A DNA stretch of 10,637 nt from Lachnospiraceae bacterium UBA7160 (GCA_002491565.1 DKWE01000083.1:1-10637), one strand, 5' to 3'. Positions 1-6,623 are shown, counted from the stretch's first letter. Notes: generated by a model not told the origin, from the sequence alone. Made by a program: numbers and translations.

Positions 1-792
1 ACGTCCTGTACCGCCGCCGGATGCTACGGAGAAGTACTTCTTGCCTGCCTCCAGGCGCTCCTTCTTGTATGTACCTGCTACCGGATGCTGGAAACGGGTC
101 GGGTTCGTGGAGTTACCAGTGATGGAGACATCTACATTCTCCTTCCACATGATCGCTACGCCTTCCGGAACGCTGTTTGCACCGTAGCAATTTACCTTTG
201 CGCGAAGTCCCTCAGAATAGGACTTTCTGGAAACCTCTTTTACCGTGTTGGTGTACGGATCATATTCGGTCTCCACAAAAGTAAAGCCATTGATACGGGA
301 AATGATCTGTGCCGCGTCCTTGCCAAGACCGTTCAGGATGACACGCAGCGGCTTCTGGCGAACCTTGTTTGCCTTCTCTGCGATACCGATTGCTCCTTCA
401 GCAGCTGCGAAGGACTCGTGACCTGCCAGGAATGCAAAGCACTCGGTCTCCTCCTCGAGCAGCATCTTGCCGAGGTTGCCGTGTCCAAGACCTACCTTAC
501 GGGTGTCTGCAACAGAGCCCGGGATACAGAATGCCTGAAGTCCCTCACCAATTGCTGCTGCTGCCTCAGATGCCTTTCTGCAGCCCTTCTTGATCGCGAT
601 GGCAGCGCCTGTGATGTAAGCCCAGCATGCGTTCTCAAAGCAGATCGGCTGAATGCCCTTGATCTGTGCATACACATCCAGTCCGGCATCCTTCGTAATC
701 TTCTCAGCCTCTTCCAGACCAGCGATCCCATAGCTGTTCAGAACCGCGTTGATCTGGTTAATACGTCTTTCATAGGATTCAAATAAAGCCAT
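1..792 (-). CDS. GGGtGRT-family protein, 3' end cut by window edge
   Basis: The reading frame is open from the ATG at 792 to the window edge, giving 264 residues without a stop. The last visible residues (259-264) read GGGTGR, the motif that names the GGGtGRT family (function unknown, found mainly in anaerobic Bacillota); the next Thr and the C-terminus lie outside. A glycine-rich stretch with His and Cys (GLGHGNLGKM at 101-110, C118, GHESF at 124-128) is visible, and Cys also occur at 51, 56, 71, 89 and 202. No signal peptide or membrane segment is seen, so it is probably cytoplasmic. The start is set by an AGGAGG at about 802-807. It lies 18 bases downstream of the NifU-like gene, clearly one operon. 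Codons are strongly biased (AAG, ATC, AAC, CTG, GAG), suggesting high expression. Family recognition is firm; a role with Fe-S clusters or a metal is inferred only from the neighbour. Confidence 0.88.
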   Translation of the reverse strand, partial: MALFESYERRINQINAVLNSYGIAGLEEAEKITKDAGLDVYAQIKGIQPICFENACWAYITGAAIAIKKGCRKASEAAAAIGEGLQAFCIPGSVADTRKVGLGHGNLGKMLLEEETECFAFLAGHESFAAAEGAIGIAEKANKVRQKPLRVILNGLGKDAAQIISRINGFTFVETEYDPYTNTVKEVSRKSYSEGLRAKVNCYGANSVPEGVAIMWKENVDVSITGNSTNPTRFQHPVAGTYKKERLEAGKKYFSVASGGGTGR

Positions 793-810
793 TGTCTGTT
801 ACCTCCTCAA

Positions 811-1503
811 TCATTCTTTTCTCGGGTCAATAATCTTAACGGCATCTGCTACGCGGCCGTACTGTCCTTTTGCCTTCTCCCATGCGGTGTTGGCATCGTC
901 GCCCTTCTTGATAAAGTCTGTCATCTTACCAAGATTTACAAACTGATAGCCGATGATCTGATCATCTGCATCAAGAGCGATACCTGTTACGTAGCCTTCT
1001 GCCATCTCGAGGTAACGCGGACCCTTCTTCAGAGTACCGTACATCGTACCTACCTGAGAGCGGAGTCCTTTGCCGAGGTCCTCCAGACCAGCGCCTACCG
1101 GAAGTCCGTCCTCCGAGAATGCGGACTGGCTTCTGCCGTAAACGATCTGCAGGAAGAGCTCTCTCATAGCCGTGTTGATTGCGTCACATACAAGGTCTGT
1201 ATTCAGCGCCTCAAGAATCGTAAGACCCGGCAGGATCTCAGAAGCCATTGCTGCGGAATGCGTCATACCAGAGCATCCAAGTGTCTCTACAAGTGCCTCC
1301 TGGATCACGCCCTCCTTCACATTCAGGCTAAGCTTACATGCGCCCTGCTGCGGTGCACACCAGCCTACGCCATGCGTAAATCCGGAAATATCCTTGATCT
1401 CTTTTGCCTGCACCCATTTCGCTTCCTCCGGAATCGGAGCTGCGCCATGGTGAACGCCCTGGGCTACCGGACACATTTCTTCTACTTCACGTGAATAAAT
1501 CAT
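811..1503 (-). CDS. NifU/IscU-like iron-sulfur cluster assembly scaffold protein
   Basis: A 230-residue protein. The middle resembles the IscU/NifU N-terminal fold: GACKLSL with C56, then TLGCSGMTHSAAMASEIL with C77, like the second-cysteine helix of scaffolds, then a segment like the 'tleeAL' region at 97-100. Other cysteines are C11, C49 and C106. In IscU the third ligand lies in an LHC motif; the corresponding LPVGAGLED segment (134-142) has no Cys, so ligation probably differs (alignment by eye). The C-terminal ~70 residues, with repeated GKM/GDD/GQYG patterns, are an extra part compared with about 130 residues in IscU. The frame is open to 1563, but ATG 1503 is chosen because AAAGGAG at 1511-1517 precedes it at good spacing. 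It is the first gene of an operon with the GGGtGRT gene, so the scaffold probably loads or works with that protein (inference). Confidence 0.85.
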   Translation of the reverse strand: MIYSREVEEMCPVAQGVHHGAAPIPEEAKWVQAKEIKDISGFTHGVGWCAPQQGACKLSLNVKEGVIQEALVETLGCSGMTHSAAMASEILPGLTILEALNTDLVCDAINTAMRELFLQIVYGRSQSAFSEDGLPVGAGLEDLGKGLRSQVGTMYGTLKKGPRYLEMAEGYVTGIALDADDQIIGYQFVNLGKMTDFIKKGDDANTAWEKAKGQYGRVADAVKIIDPRKE

Positions 1504-1510
1504 GTTAAAA

Positions 1511-1517
1511 CTCCTTT
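1511..1517 (-). promoter_or_regulatory. Ribosome binding site deciding the scaffold gene start
   Basis: The minus strand reads AAAGGAG, seven bases before the ATG at 1503. This favours the 230-residue product over the longer open frame starting at 1563, whose extra 20 residues are unlike the family. Confidence 0.7.
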
Positions 1518-1541
1518 CAGGTGTAAATTTGTTTACTCCAT

Positions 1542-1570
1542 ATTCTCTCACAAATCGACTCATTCGTCCA
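1542..1570 (-). promoter_or_regulatory. Possible sigma-A promoter of the scaffold/GGGtGRT operon
   Basis: On the minus strand TGGACG (1565-1570) and GAGAAT (1542-1547) stand 17 bases apart, each matching 4 of 6 consensus positions. It lies about 40 bases upstream of the ATG at 1503 and just downstream, in the transcription direction, of the 153-bp repeat at 1609-1761. The match is moderate; a promoter elsewhere is possible. Confidence 0.35.
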
Positions 1571-1608
1571 GCACTTTTTCAGCATCTGTTCACAGAAACC
1601 TACAAACC

Positions 1609-1761
1609 GTTACTGTTCACGGCCATGCTGGCTGCGAACAATAACACGCTTCGCGATGCACACAAAATGCGTTTTCAACGCATTTTGGCGCTGCTGCCTC
1701 GGGATTTTCGTGCATTCTGCACGAAAACGCCTCGCGGGACAGTGGACGCATGAACAGTAAC
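1609..1761. mobile_element. 153-bp palindromic MITE-like element, copy A, with terminal inverted repeats and target duplication
   Basis: The ends are perfect 11-bp inverted repeats: GTTACTGTTCA at 1609-1619 and TGAACAGTAAC at 1751-1761. The octamer TACAAACC lies directly outside both ends (1601-1608 and 1762-1769), as expected of an 8-bp target site duplication. Inside are two near-perfect hairpins. One pairs AAAATGCGTT with AACGCATTTT around a TTC loop; the other pairs TTTTCGTGCA with TGCACGAAAA, also around TTC. There is no convincing reading frame. Diverged relatives occur at 3107-3205 and 5295-5447. It therefore looks like a non-autonomous, transposase-dependent element that can fold into a branched hairpin. 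It sits between galE and the scaffold operon. Confidence 0.82.
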
Positions 1762-1833
1762 TACAAACCTCTCTTCTGGCTAAAACAGACAGAGTGAAAA
1801 CGACGCCGGCCAACGATATGACACCGATTCACT

Positions 1834-1959
1834 TAAGGAAACACTGATTAAAGCGTTTCCCGCACCGGACTTGCGCTGCGAAGCAGCAGTTACCCCTGCA
1901 AATCCGTGTGTATCCACCGGAGGTACTAAGGAATCACTGGTTAAATCAGTATTTCCTTA
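1834..1959. repeat. 126-bp inverted-end element abutting and overlapping the galE stop codon
   Basis: A 19-base motif occurs three times: TAAGGAAACACTGATTAAA at 1834-1852 (plus), a variant at 1927-1945 (plus) and another at 1941-1959 (minus). The outer pair forms imperfect inverted ends (15 of 17 matches). The two right-hand copies form a local hairpin with arms CTAAGGAA (1926-1933) and TTCCTTAG (1953-1960). The interior can fold: CGGACTTGC with GCAAATCCG, enclosing GCTGC-GAA-GCAGC. No gene is seen. The last three bases are the galE stop codon. It could be a small mobile element or a repeat acting as a galE 3' structure; no clear target duplication is visible. Confidence 0.65.
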
Positions 1960-2973
1960 GTTTGCGTATCCGTCCGGATTGGTGGACTGCCATCTCCAGG
2001 AATCCGCACACATCTCATCGATTCCGTACTCTGCCTCCCAGCCAAGCTCTGCCTTCGCCTTGGACGGATCCGCATAGCAGGTCGCGATATCGCCCGCACG
2101 GCGCGGCTTGATCTCATATGGAAGTTCTTTTCCGCAGGCCTTTTCAAACGCATGCAGCACCTGGAGTACACTGTAGCCATGCCCGGTACCCAGATTGTAA
2201 ATGCGCACCGCCGGTGCCTCCTCGAACTTCTTCATCGCCTTGACATGACCTCTCGCCAGATCGACGACATGAATGTAATCGCGCACGCCCGTGCCATCCG
2301 GCGTATCATAGTCATTTCCAAATACGCCAAGGCGCTCCAGTTTGCCAACCGCCACCTGCGCGATATACGGCAGCAGATTGTTCGGAATCCCCTTCGGGTC
2401 CTCACCGATCAGACCGGACTTATGCGCACCAATCGGGTTGAAGTAGCGCAGCAGCACAACACTCCACTCCGGGTCTGAGACATTCAGATCGGTCAGAATC
2501 TGCTCGAGCATCCCCTTCGTCTGTCCATATGGATTCGTGATCTTCCCTTTCGGGCACTCTTCTGTGATCGGAATAAAAGCGGGATCCCCATATACCGTCG
2601 CAGAGGAGCTGAAGATGATCTTCTTCACACCATGCCTGCGCATCACATCACACAGATTTAACGTGCCTGTGATATTGTTGTGGTAATATTCCAATGGCTT
2701 CCGCACCGACTCTCCGACTGCCTTGTAGCCCGCAAAATGAATGACGGAATCGATGTCTTCTTTTTCAAAGATTTCCTCCATCGCCTCCTTATCCAGCATA
2801 TCCACGTTGTAAAATTTCAGTTTTTTCCCAGTAATCTGTTCCACACGCTCCAGCGCCTTTTCGCTGGAATTGTACAGATTGTCCATCACGACAACCTCGT
2901 ACCCATTCTCCAGCAACTCCACACATGTGTGGCTGCCGATGTATCCAGCTCCTCCTGTTACTAAAACTGCCAT
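1957..2973 (-). CDS. galE: UDP-glucose 4-epimerase
   Basis: Interconverts UDP-glucose and UDP-galactose in the Leloir pathway and feeds UDP-galactose to surface polysaccharides; cytoplasmic, with bound NAD. The protein is 338 residues, the same length as E. coli GalE. It shows the Rossmann motif GGAGYIG at 7-13, the serine cluster SSSATVYG at 122-129 and the catalytic YxxxK as Y149 and K153, in the same numbering as E. coli. Further family blocks are NNITGTLNLCDVM, LRYFNPIGAH, GVRDYIHVVDLA and YNLGTGHGYSVLQV. The start at 2973 is chosen because GGAGG at 2981-2985 precedes it; the frame stays open 12 codons further upstream without support. It stands alone, divergent from apbE. Its stop TAA lies within the inverted end of the repeat at 1834-1959. 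Confidence 0.97.
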   Translation of the reverse strand: MAVLVTGGAGYIGSHTCVELLENGYEVVVMDNLYNSSEKALERVEQITGKKLKFYNVDMLDKEAMEEIFEKEDIDSVIHFAGYKAVGESVRKPLEYYHNNITGTLNLCDVMRRHGVKKIIFSSSATVYGDPAFIPITEECPKGKITNPYGQTKGMLEQILTDLNVSDPEWSVVLLRYFNPIGAHKSGLIGEDPKGIPNNLLPYIAQVAVGKLERLGVFGNDYDTPDGTGVRDYIHVVDLARGHVKAMKKFEEAPAVRIYNLGTGHGYSVLQVLHAFEKACGKELPYEIKPRRAGDIATCYADPSKAKAELGWEAEYGIDEMCADSWRWQSTNPDGYAN

Positions 2974-3038
2974 AGCATGTCCTCCTTCGCCTGCATGTCT
3001 GCAGAGCAATACCTTAACCTTATGCCTGTTTCTTCTAT

Positions 3039-3067
3039 ATTATACGTAGAAAGCCATCGTTTGTAAA
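3039..3067 (-). promoter_or_regulatory. Sigma-A promoter of galE
   Basis: On the minus strand TTTACA (3062-3067) and a perfect TATAAT (3039-3044) are separated by 17 bases, matching 11 of 12 consensus positions. Transcription would start near 3032, giving a leader of about 60 bases. Confidence 0.8.
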
Positions 3068-3106
3068 GAAGCAAGGCAAATTTTCCCAACAATCCAAAAT
3101 TACCGT

Positions 3107-3205
3107 GTTACTGTTCCGACCATCCTTGCCACGAACCATAGCACGCTTCGCGATACCTACAAAATGTGTTGAAAACGCATTTGGGCGCCAAAATACCTTT
3201 TGACG
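3107..3205. repeat. Diverged, shortened copy B of the 153-bp palindromic repeat
   Basis: GTTACTGTTC at 3107-3116 equals the left end of copy A. It is followed by the shared core ACGCTTCGCGAT (near 3142) and the hairpin around AAAATGTGTT and AACGCATTT. Here the loop reads GAA instead of TTC. The right half of copy A is missing or replaced by a short hairpin, GGCGCCAAAA to TTTTGACGCC (3185-3207), with one mismatch. No target duplication is seen. It occupies the divergent region between galE and apbE and runs into the -35 box proposed for apbE. Confidence 0.65.
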
Positions 3206-3228
3206 CCTCTGCCTGCTTATGATAAAGT
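3200..3228 (+). promoter_or_regulatory. Sigma-A promoter of apbE, -35 inside repeat copy B
   Basis: TTGACG (3200-3205) and TAAAGT (3223-3228) are spaced by 17 bases. The -35 hexamer lies in the 3' arm of the terminal hairpin of repeat copy B. Initiation near 3235 would give a leader of about 55 bases that contains a short hairpin, CCTGTC (3241-3246) with GACAGG (3257-3262), just before the GAGGAGG at 3274-3280. Confidence 0.6.
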
Positions 3229-3289
3229 AGAGAGGAACGTCCTGTCTTACAAATGGGACAGGTTGTATATTACGAGGAGGAGATCACCG

Positions 3290-4306
3290 ATGAACACGCT
3301 TAAAAAAACGGGCACTGTCCCCTTACTTCTTGCTGGTGCAATCTCTCTATGCTCTATAGCTGGCGGCTGCGCACCGACTCATGCGCAGGAAGACACTTCC
3401 ATCTCCAAAACTGGTTTTTTTCTGGATACCATAGTCACCATCAAGCTGTTTGGCACAGAGGACGAGACACTGATTGACGATTGCTTCCAGCTCACACGGG
3501 AATATGAAAACCTGCTCAGCCGCACGATTGAAGGAAGTGACGTCTGGAACATCAACCACAGCGGCGGCAAGCCAGTTGAGGTATCCGAGGAGACTTCCCT
3601 GCTTCTTCAGACTGCTCTGGAATACTGTGAACTGTCCGGCGGGCAGTTCGACATCACAATCGCCCCTGTCGTCTCACTCTGGAACTTCAATGCGGATGAC
3701 CAGGCTGCTGCCATCCCGGACGAAGCACCGCTTGCGGAAGCGCTCTCTCACGTGGATTACCACACCATCGCCCTGGACGGCACCACAGTTACTTTACAGG
3801 ACCCGGAAGCCTCTATCGACCTTGGAGGCATTGCCAAGGGCTTTATTGCTGACCGCATCAAGGAGCTTCTTACATCGAAAGGGATTGAGAGCGCCCTGAT
3901 CGACCTGGGAGGCAATATGCTGACCGTTGGCCGCAAGCCGAACGGAAATACCTGGAATATCGGTATCCGCCAACCGTTCTCTGAGCTTGACGAGCTCGCA
4001 GCTACCGTGCGTGTAGATGACCTCTCCGTTGTCACCTCCGGTACGTATGAGCGCTACTTTGAGCTTGACGGTACACTGTACCACCATATTTTAGATCCCA
4101 GGAACGGCTATCCGGTCGATAACGGTCTGACCAGCGTAACCATTCTCTCGGAACATTCCATGGACGGTGACGCCCTGAGCACCACCTGCTTCACCCTCGG
4201 ACTCACAGACGGTCTCGCCCTCGCAGAATCCCTGGAAAATATCGAAGCACTCTTCATCACCGCTGACAACGAACCCCACTACACGAGCGGCTGGCCGCAA
4301 AATTAG
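3290..4306 (+). CDS. apbE: ApbE-type FAD:protein FMN transferase, lipoprotein
   Basis: ApbE enzymes move FMN from FAD onto a Thr or Ser of partner flavoproteins outside the membrane (Rnf/Nqr subunits, FMN-binding domains of extracytoplasmic reductases) and need Mg. The protein is 338 residues. It has a short basic start, a hydrophobic stretch and a lipobox-like IAGGC with C27, so a membrane-anchored lipoprotein is likely. Family motifs follow in order: FFLDTIVTI at 43-51, DLGGIAKG at 177-184, DLGGN at 205-209, SGTYERYF at 250-257, HHILDP at 265-270 and DGDALST at 292-298 with the metal-site pair D294/T298. The frame is open from 3200, but ATG 3290 has GAGGAGG nine bases upstream and gives a normal signal peptide. 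It appears monocistronic and ends in the terminator at 4323. No target protein with an FMN-binding domain is visible; the Tat flavoprotein at 8060-9727 lacks one. Confidence 0.94.
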   Translation: MNTLKKTGTVPLLLAGAISLCSIAGGCAPTHAQEDTSISKTGFFLDTIVTIKLFGTEDETLIDDCFQLTREYENLLSRTIEGSDVWNINHSGGKPVEVSEETSLLLQTALEYCELSGGQFDITIAPVVSLWNFNADDQAAAIPDEAPLAEALSHVDYHTIALDGTTVTLQDPEASIDLGGIAKGFIADRIKELLTSKGIESALIDLGGNMLTVGRKPNGNTWNIGIRQPFSELDELAATVRVDDLSVVTSGTYERYFELDGTLYHHILDPRNGYPVDNGLTSVTILSEHSMDGDALSTTCFTLGLTDGLALAESLENIEALFITADNEPHYTSGWPQN

Positions 4307-4322
4307 TATGCTATGCCATTCA

Positions 4323-4371
4323 AAAGCCCCCACTGCAAGCAGCGGTACATTCCGCTTGCAGTGGGGGCTTT
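4323..4371. terminator. Bidirectional intrinsic terminator between apbE and the ABC permease gene
   Basis: The arms AAAGCCCCCACTGCAAGC (4323-4340) and its exact complement (4354-4371) form a perfect 18-bp stem with a 13-base loop. On the minus strand the stem is followed by UUUUGAAU, on the plus strand by CUUUACUCU, so it can serve both convergent transcripts. The rest of the gap to 4479 holds nothing recognisable. Confidence 0.88.
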
Positions 4372-4479
4372 ACTCTACGTTTCTTTGATCTGTGCAAAAT
4401 GTCTGCCATAGGCACACGCCCCTGCCACACATCCATCCAGGCGTCTATCCGTATCTTTACTTCGCAGGAACCGATCACA

Positions 4480-5235
4480 TCAAACGCTCAGCTTCTTCTC
4501 CGCCATCCACCCGGAAATCAGCAGAAGTACCACAGTAATCACTGTCATCACGCCAAGATCCACCCAGAAATAGCGAAGCATCTCCTCCCAGCTCCCATTG
4601 CCGAGATTCAGAATCTCGTTGCTGATCTTATTAATCCCCCAGTTCAGTGCAAGAAAGACCAGCACTGCAATCCCCGTCGCAAACCGTGTCTTTGTCAGTA
4701 CCGTACGCACTGCAATGATCGCCGTAAATCCTGTCGCAATCATACAAATCCAGCTGACAAAAATTTCTGCGATGACCAGCGTAATTTCCTCCCATCGGAT
4801 ATCCAGCTCCAGCCAGTCGTGAAGCGTCCTCTGCAGAACCTTCAGAAATGCCGCAAACCCGTCATTTGCCGCAAGATAAGCAGTAAAGCACGCCAAAAAT
4901 GCTGCCGCGAACAGTCCAAGTGTCAGCAGAATCTGGCAGATTGAAGCCAGAATCTTTGCTCCAAGGATCTGGTAAGCGGATCTCGGCACCATAAACAGCA
5001 TATGGCTCTCCTTTGTCTTCAGATCCTTATTCAGCACGCTCAGGCACTCCAGGCCCACATATATCGAAGAAAAAGTACCTGCCAGTACTAAAAGCACCAG
5101 CGCCCACTCCTGCAAATTGTCCTTCTTGATAAAAATTCCCGCGATATACAGAAGCGTCAGCCCCAGCAGAATGCCGCCAATGACTACCTTCGAAAACAGC
5201 TGCTTCTTCCATTCATATTTAAAAACTTTTCCCAT
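4480..5235 (-). CDS. ABC transporter permease, six predicted membrane segments
   Basis: A 251-residue membrane protein, partner of the ATPase encoded just upstream. By hydropathy there are six segments, at about 14-34, 42-66, 89-120, 150-178, 185-202 and 225-246. An amphipathic start (MGKVFKYEWKKQ) and a basic end are typical of ABC-2-like permeases of peptide- or antibiotic-responsive exporters. No substrate can be named. The frame is open to 5352, but the extra 39 residues come mostly from repeat copy C. ATG 5235 is chosen, with GGAAGGG about ten bases upstream, a rather weak site. The 216-base gap to the ATPase gene is unusually long for such a pair and is filled by the repeat. Confidence 0.85.
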   Translation of the reverse strand: MGKVFKYEWKKQLFSKVVIGGILLGLTLLYIAGIFIKKDNLQEWALVLLVLAGTFSSIYVGLECLSVLNKDLKTKESHMLFMVPRSAYQILGAKILASICQILLTLGLFAAAFLACFTAYLAANDGFAAFLKVLQRTLHDWLELDIRWEEITLVIAEIFVSWICMIATGFTAIIAVRTVLTKTRFATGIAVLVFLALNWGINKISNEILNLGNGSWEEMLRYFWVDLGVMTVITVVLLLISGWMAEKKLSV

Positions 5236-5294
5236 GATTTTTGTTTCCCTTCCGACTATGTTATTTTTTGTCTCTCTGGAACTAGTAACCTTCG

Positions 5295-5447
5295 TGCTAT
5301 TCTTTACAGCCCTCCTGCGCGCAAAGAATAACGCGCTTCGTGACGCACACAAAATTCATCCTCGCATTTTGGCACTGCTATCCTCACGATTTGCATACAT
5401 ACTGCGCAAAAATGACTCGCAGGATCGTGGATGCGCGAACCATAGCA
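5295..5447. repeat. Copy C of the 153-bp palindromic repeat, inside the ABC operon
   Basis: Taken from TGCTAT (5295-5300) to ATAGCA (5442-5447) it is 153 bp, the same length as copy A. It shares with copy A the blocks GCTTCG (about 5335), GACGCACACAAAAT or its variant, CATTTTGGC and CTGC, in the same order and spacing. The internal stems are partly degenerate, and no 8-bp duplication is found outside. It begins five bases after the ATPase stop codon and lies wholly between the two ABC genes, so any ATPase-permease mRNA contains it, folded. Confidence 0.68.
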
Positions 5448-5451
5448 TTTC

Positions 5452-6141
5452 TCAGCCGTAAATCCGGCGATACAAATCTACAATGGACTCATTCCACTTC
5501 TGGCGCAGCTCTTCCTTCGTGCCTGCCAGCGCAATCTCCCCTTCTTTCACAAAAATTGCACCGTCAATCGCATCTTCGATCTCATCGACCAGGTGGGTGG
5601 ACATCACAATCGTATTCCCCTCGCCGCGCACCTCCAGAATGGTCTGCATGACACGGTCACGGGCCACCAGATCGATCCCGTTCAGCGGCTCGTCGAGCAA
5701 ATACAGCTTCGCATCCCGCGCAAGGGTCGCCGCAAGCTTGAGTTTCGCCGCCATACCAGAGGACAAGGTACGAGCTTTATCCTTCGGGTCCAGATCCATC
5801 CGCTCCAGAAGGTGCTCATACCGCTCCATACGAAAATCCGCAAAGAAATCCGCATAGTATTTTCCGACATCTGAGATCTTCATATAAGAATAGAAAAATG
5901 GCTCTGTCGACATATAGGCAATCTCCGCCTTGTCATGCCAGGTCAGGTCATGCCCCTGGTACTGAATAGTTCCCTGCCACCCCTTCACAAGACCGGCCAC
6001 CATCTTCATCCAGGTTGTCTTGCCGCTCCCATTCGGTCCAAGCAGCCCATAGACCTTTCCCTGCTCAAGTTCTACCGAAATGTTGCGCACCGCCTGCTTC
6101 CTTCCATAGCTTTTCTTCAAGTCTCTGCACTCCAGTAACAT
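5452..6141 (-). CDS. ABC transporter ATP-binding protein (YtrB-like)
   Basis: A 229-residue nucleotide-binding subunit. Walker A GPNGSGKT is at 35-42, the signature LSSGM at 126-130 is slightly shortened from LSGGQ, Walker B LYLLDE is at 146-151, a D-loop NGID follows, and the switch His is H183 in STHLVDE. The usual Q-loop position reads YMSTEP (77-81) with no Gln, as seen in some YtrB/BcrA-type ATPases that act with ABC-2-like permeases. The start at 6141 has GGAGGAG about eight bases upstream. It precedes the permease gene in the same direction, and the two should form one exporter. Such pairs usually follow a GntR-type regulator gene; none is seen upstream here. Confidence 0.92.
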   Translation of the reverse strand: MLLECRDLKKSYGRKQAVRNISVELEQGKVYGLLGPNGSGKTTWMKMVAGLVKGWQGTIQYQGHDLTWHDKAEIAYMSTEPFFYSYMKISDVGKYYADFFADFRMERYEHLLERMDLDPKDKARTLSSGMAAKLKLAATLARDAKLYLLDEPLNGIDLVARDRVMQTILEVRGEGNTIVMSTHLVDEIEDAIDGAIFVKEGEIALAGTKEELRQKWNESIVDLYRRIYG

Positions 6142-6433
6142 TTCTTGTCTCCTCCTGCTTCTCGCTTGCCTTTTGCGAATTTTCTGCGGGCAGCCGCAAC
6201 ATGCACCATATCCTGCGCGTCTTCCACATTTTTATTCCCGCGGGCAACAAGCCAAGTATCCATATCTCCGCGAACTTGTTCCTGTTGCCTGCAGCGGGGT
6301 CTTTGACTCATCATACACCAGGTCTGCTATTTCCACAACAAAAGAAAACATTAAGAAAATCGAAATAAAATCTCCACAAAGCCTGCGGGCATCACAAACT
6401 TTCCTCTGGAAATCCCTGCGCATTTCCTTTATA
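6142..6433. other. Intergenic stretch upstream of the ABC operon, no gene recognised
   Basis: This 292-base stretch holds only short frames without a family signature or good ribosome binding sites. I looked for a GntR regulator or its remains in the minus frames, because these commonly precede YtrB-like ATPases, and found no winged-helix motif. It contains the tentative minus-strand promoter at 6310-6338 and the tentative plus-strand promoter at 6407-6435. Confidence 0.55.
6310..6338 (-). promoter_or_regulatory. Tentative promoter of the ABC operon
   Basis: The minus strand has TTGTGG (6333-6338), a 17-base spacer and TATGAT (6310-6315). The -10 box is good and the -35 weak. The leader would be about 160 bases. 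Confidence 0.35.
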
Positions 6434-6435
6434 CT
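6407..6435 (+). promoter_or_regulatory. Tentative promoter of the exonuclease gene at the edge of the inserted element
   Basis: TGGAAA (6407-6412), a 17-base spacer and TATACT (6430-6435). The last two bases of the -10 box are the first two of the CTAG that begins the 132-bp element. If it is real, the mRNA carries the whole element as its leader. Confidence 0.35.
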
Positions 6436-6565
6436 AGAGCGTGTTTGAAAAATCATTCCTACCATCTGCACGCCCCACTTTACAGGAGCTTTCTGCCAAA
6501 TTCAGTTGACGCAGCCCACTAAACCGCTTTCCTTTGACAGAAAGCATTTTTCAAACACGCTCTAG
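6434..6565. mobile_element. 132-bp MITE-like element with perfect 20-bp inverted ends
   Basis: CTAGAGCGTGTTTGAAAAAT at 6434-6453 is repeated exactly in inverse at 6546-6565. The outermost CTAG is its own complement, so it can equally be read as a 4-bp target duplication around 16-bp ends (AGCGTGTTTGAAAAAT). A second inner stem pairs GCTTTCTG (6489-6496) with CAGAAAGC (6537-6544). No reading frame of note lies inside. The exact match of the ends suggests recent mobility, by a transposase encoded elsewhere. It is unrelated in sequence to the 153-bp family. Confidence 0.8.
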
Positions 6566-6623
6566 ATGAAACACAAGCCCTATACCCAGGAAATGGTATG
6601 TGGCAATTGAAATGGAGGCAGCT

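Noticed and set aside
85..786. Plus-strand open frame of 233 codons opposite the GGGtGRT gene
   Set aside because: It is antisense to a gene with strong codon bias and a named family motif. Its translation is Cys/Leu-rich without a family pattern and it has no ribosome binding site.
6117..6471. Minus-strand frames upstream of the ABC ATPase as a possible degraded GntR regulator
   Set aside because: No helix-turn-helix motif or GntR-like sequence was found in any frame, and no ribosome binding site precedes them.
6534..6539. Perfect TTGACA inside the 132-bp element as an outward promoter
   Set aside because: No acceptable -10 hexamer lies 16-18 bases downstream; the sequence there reads ACGCTCTAG.
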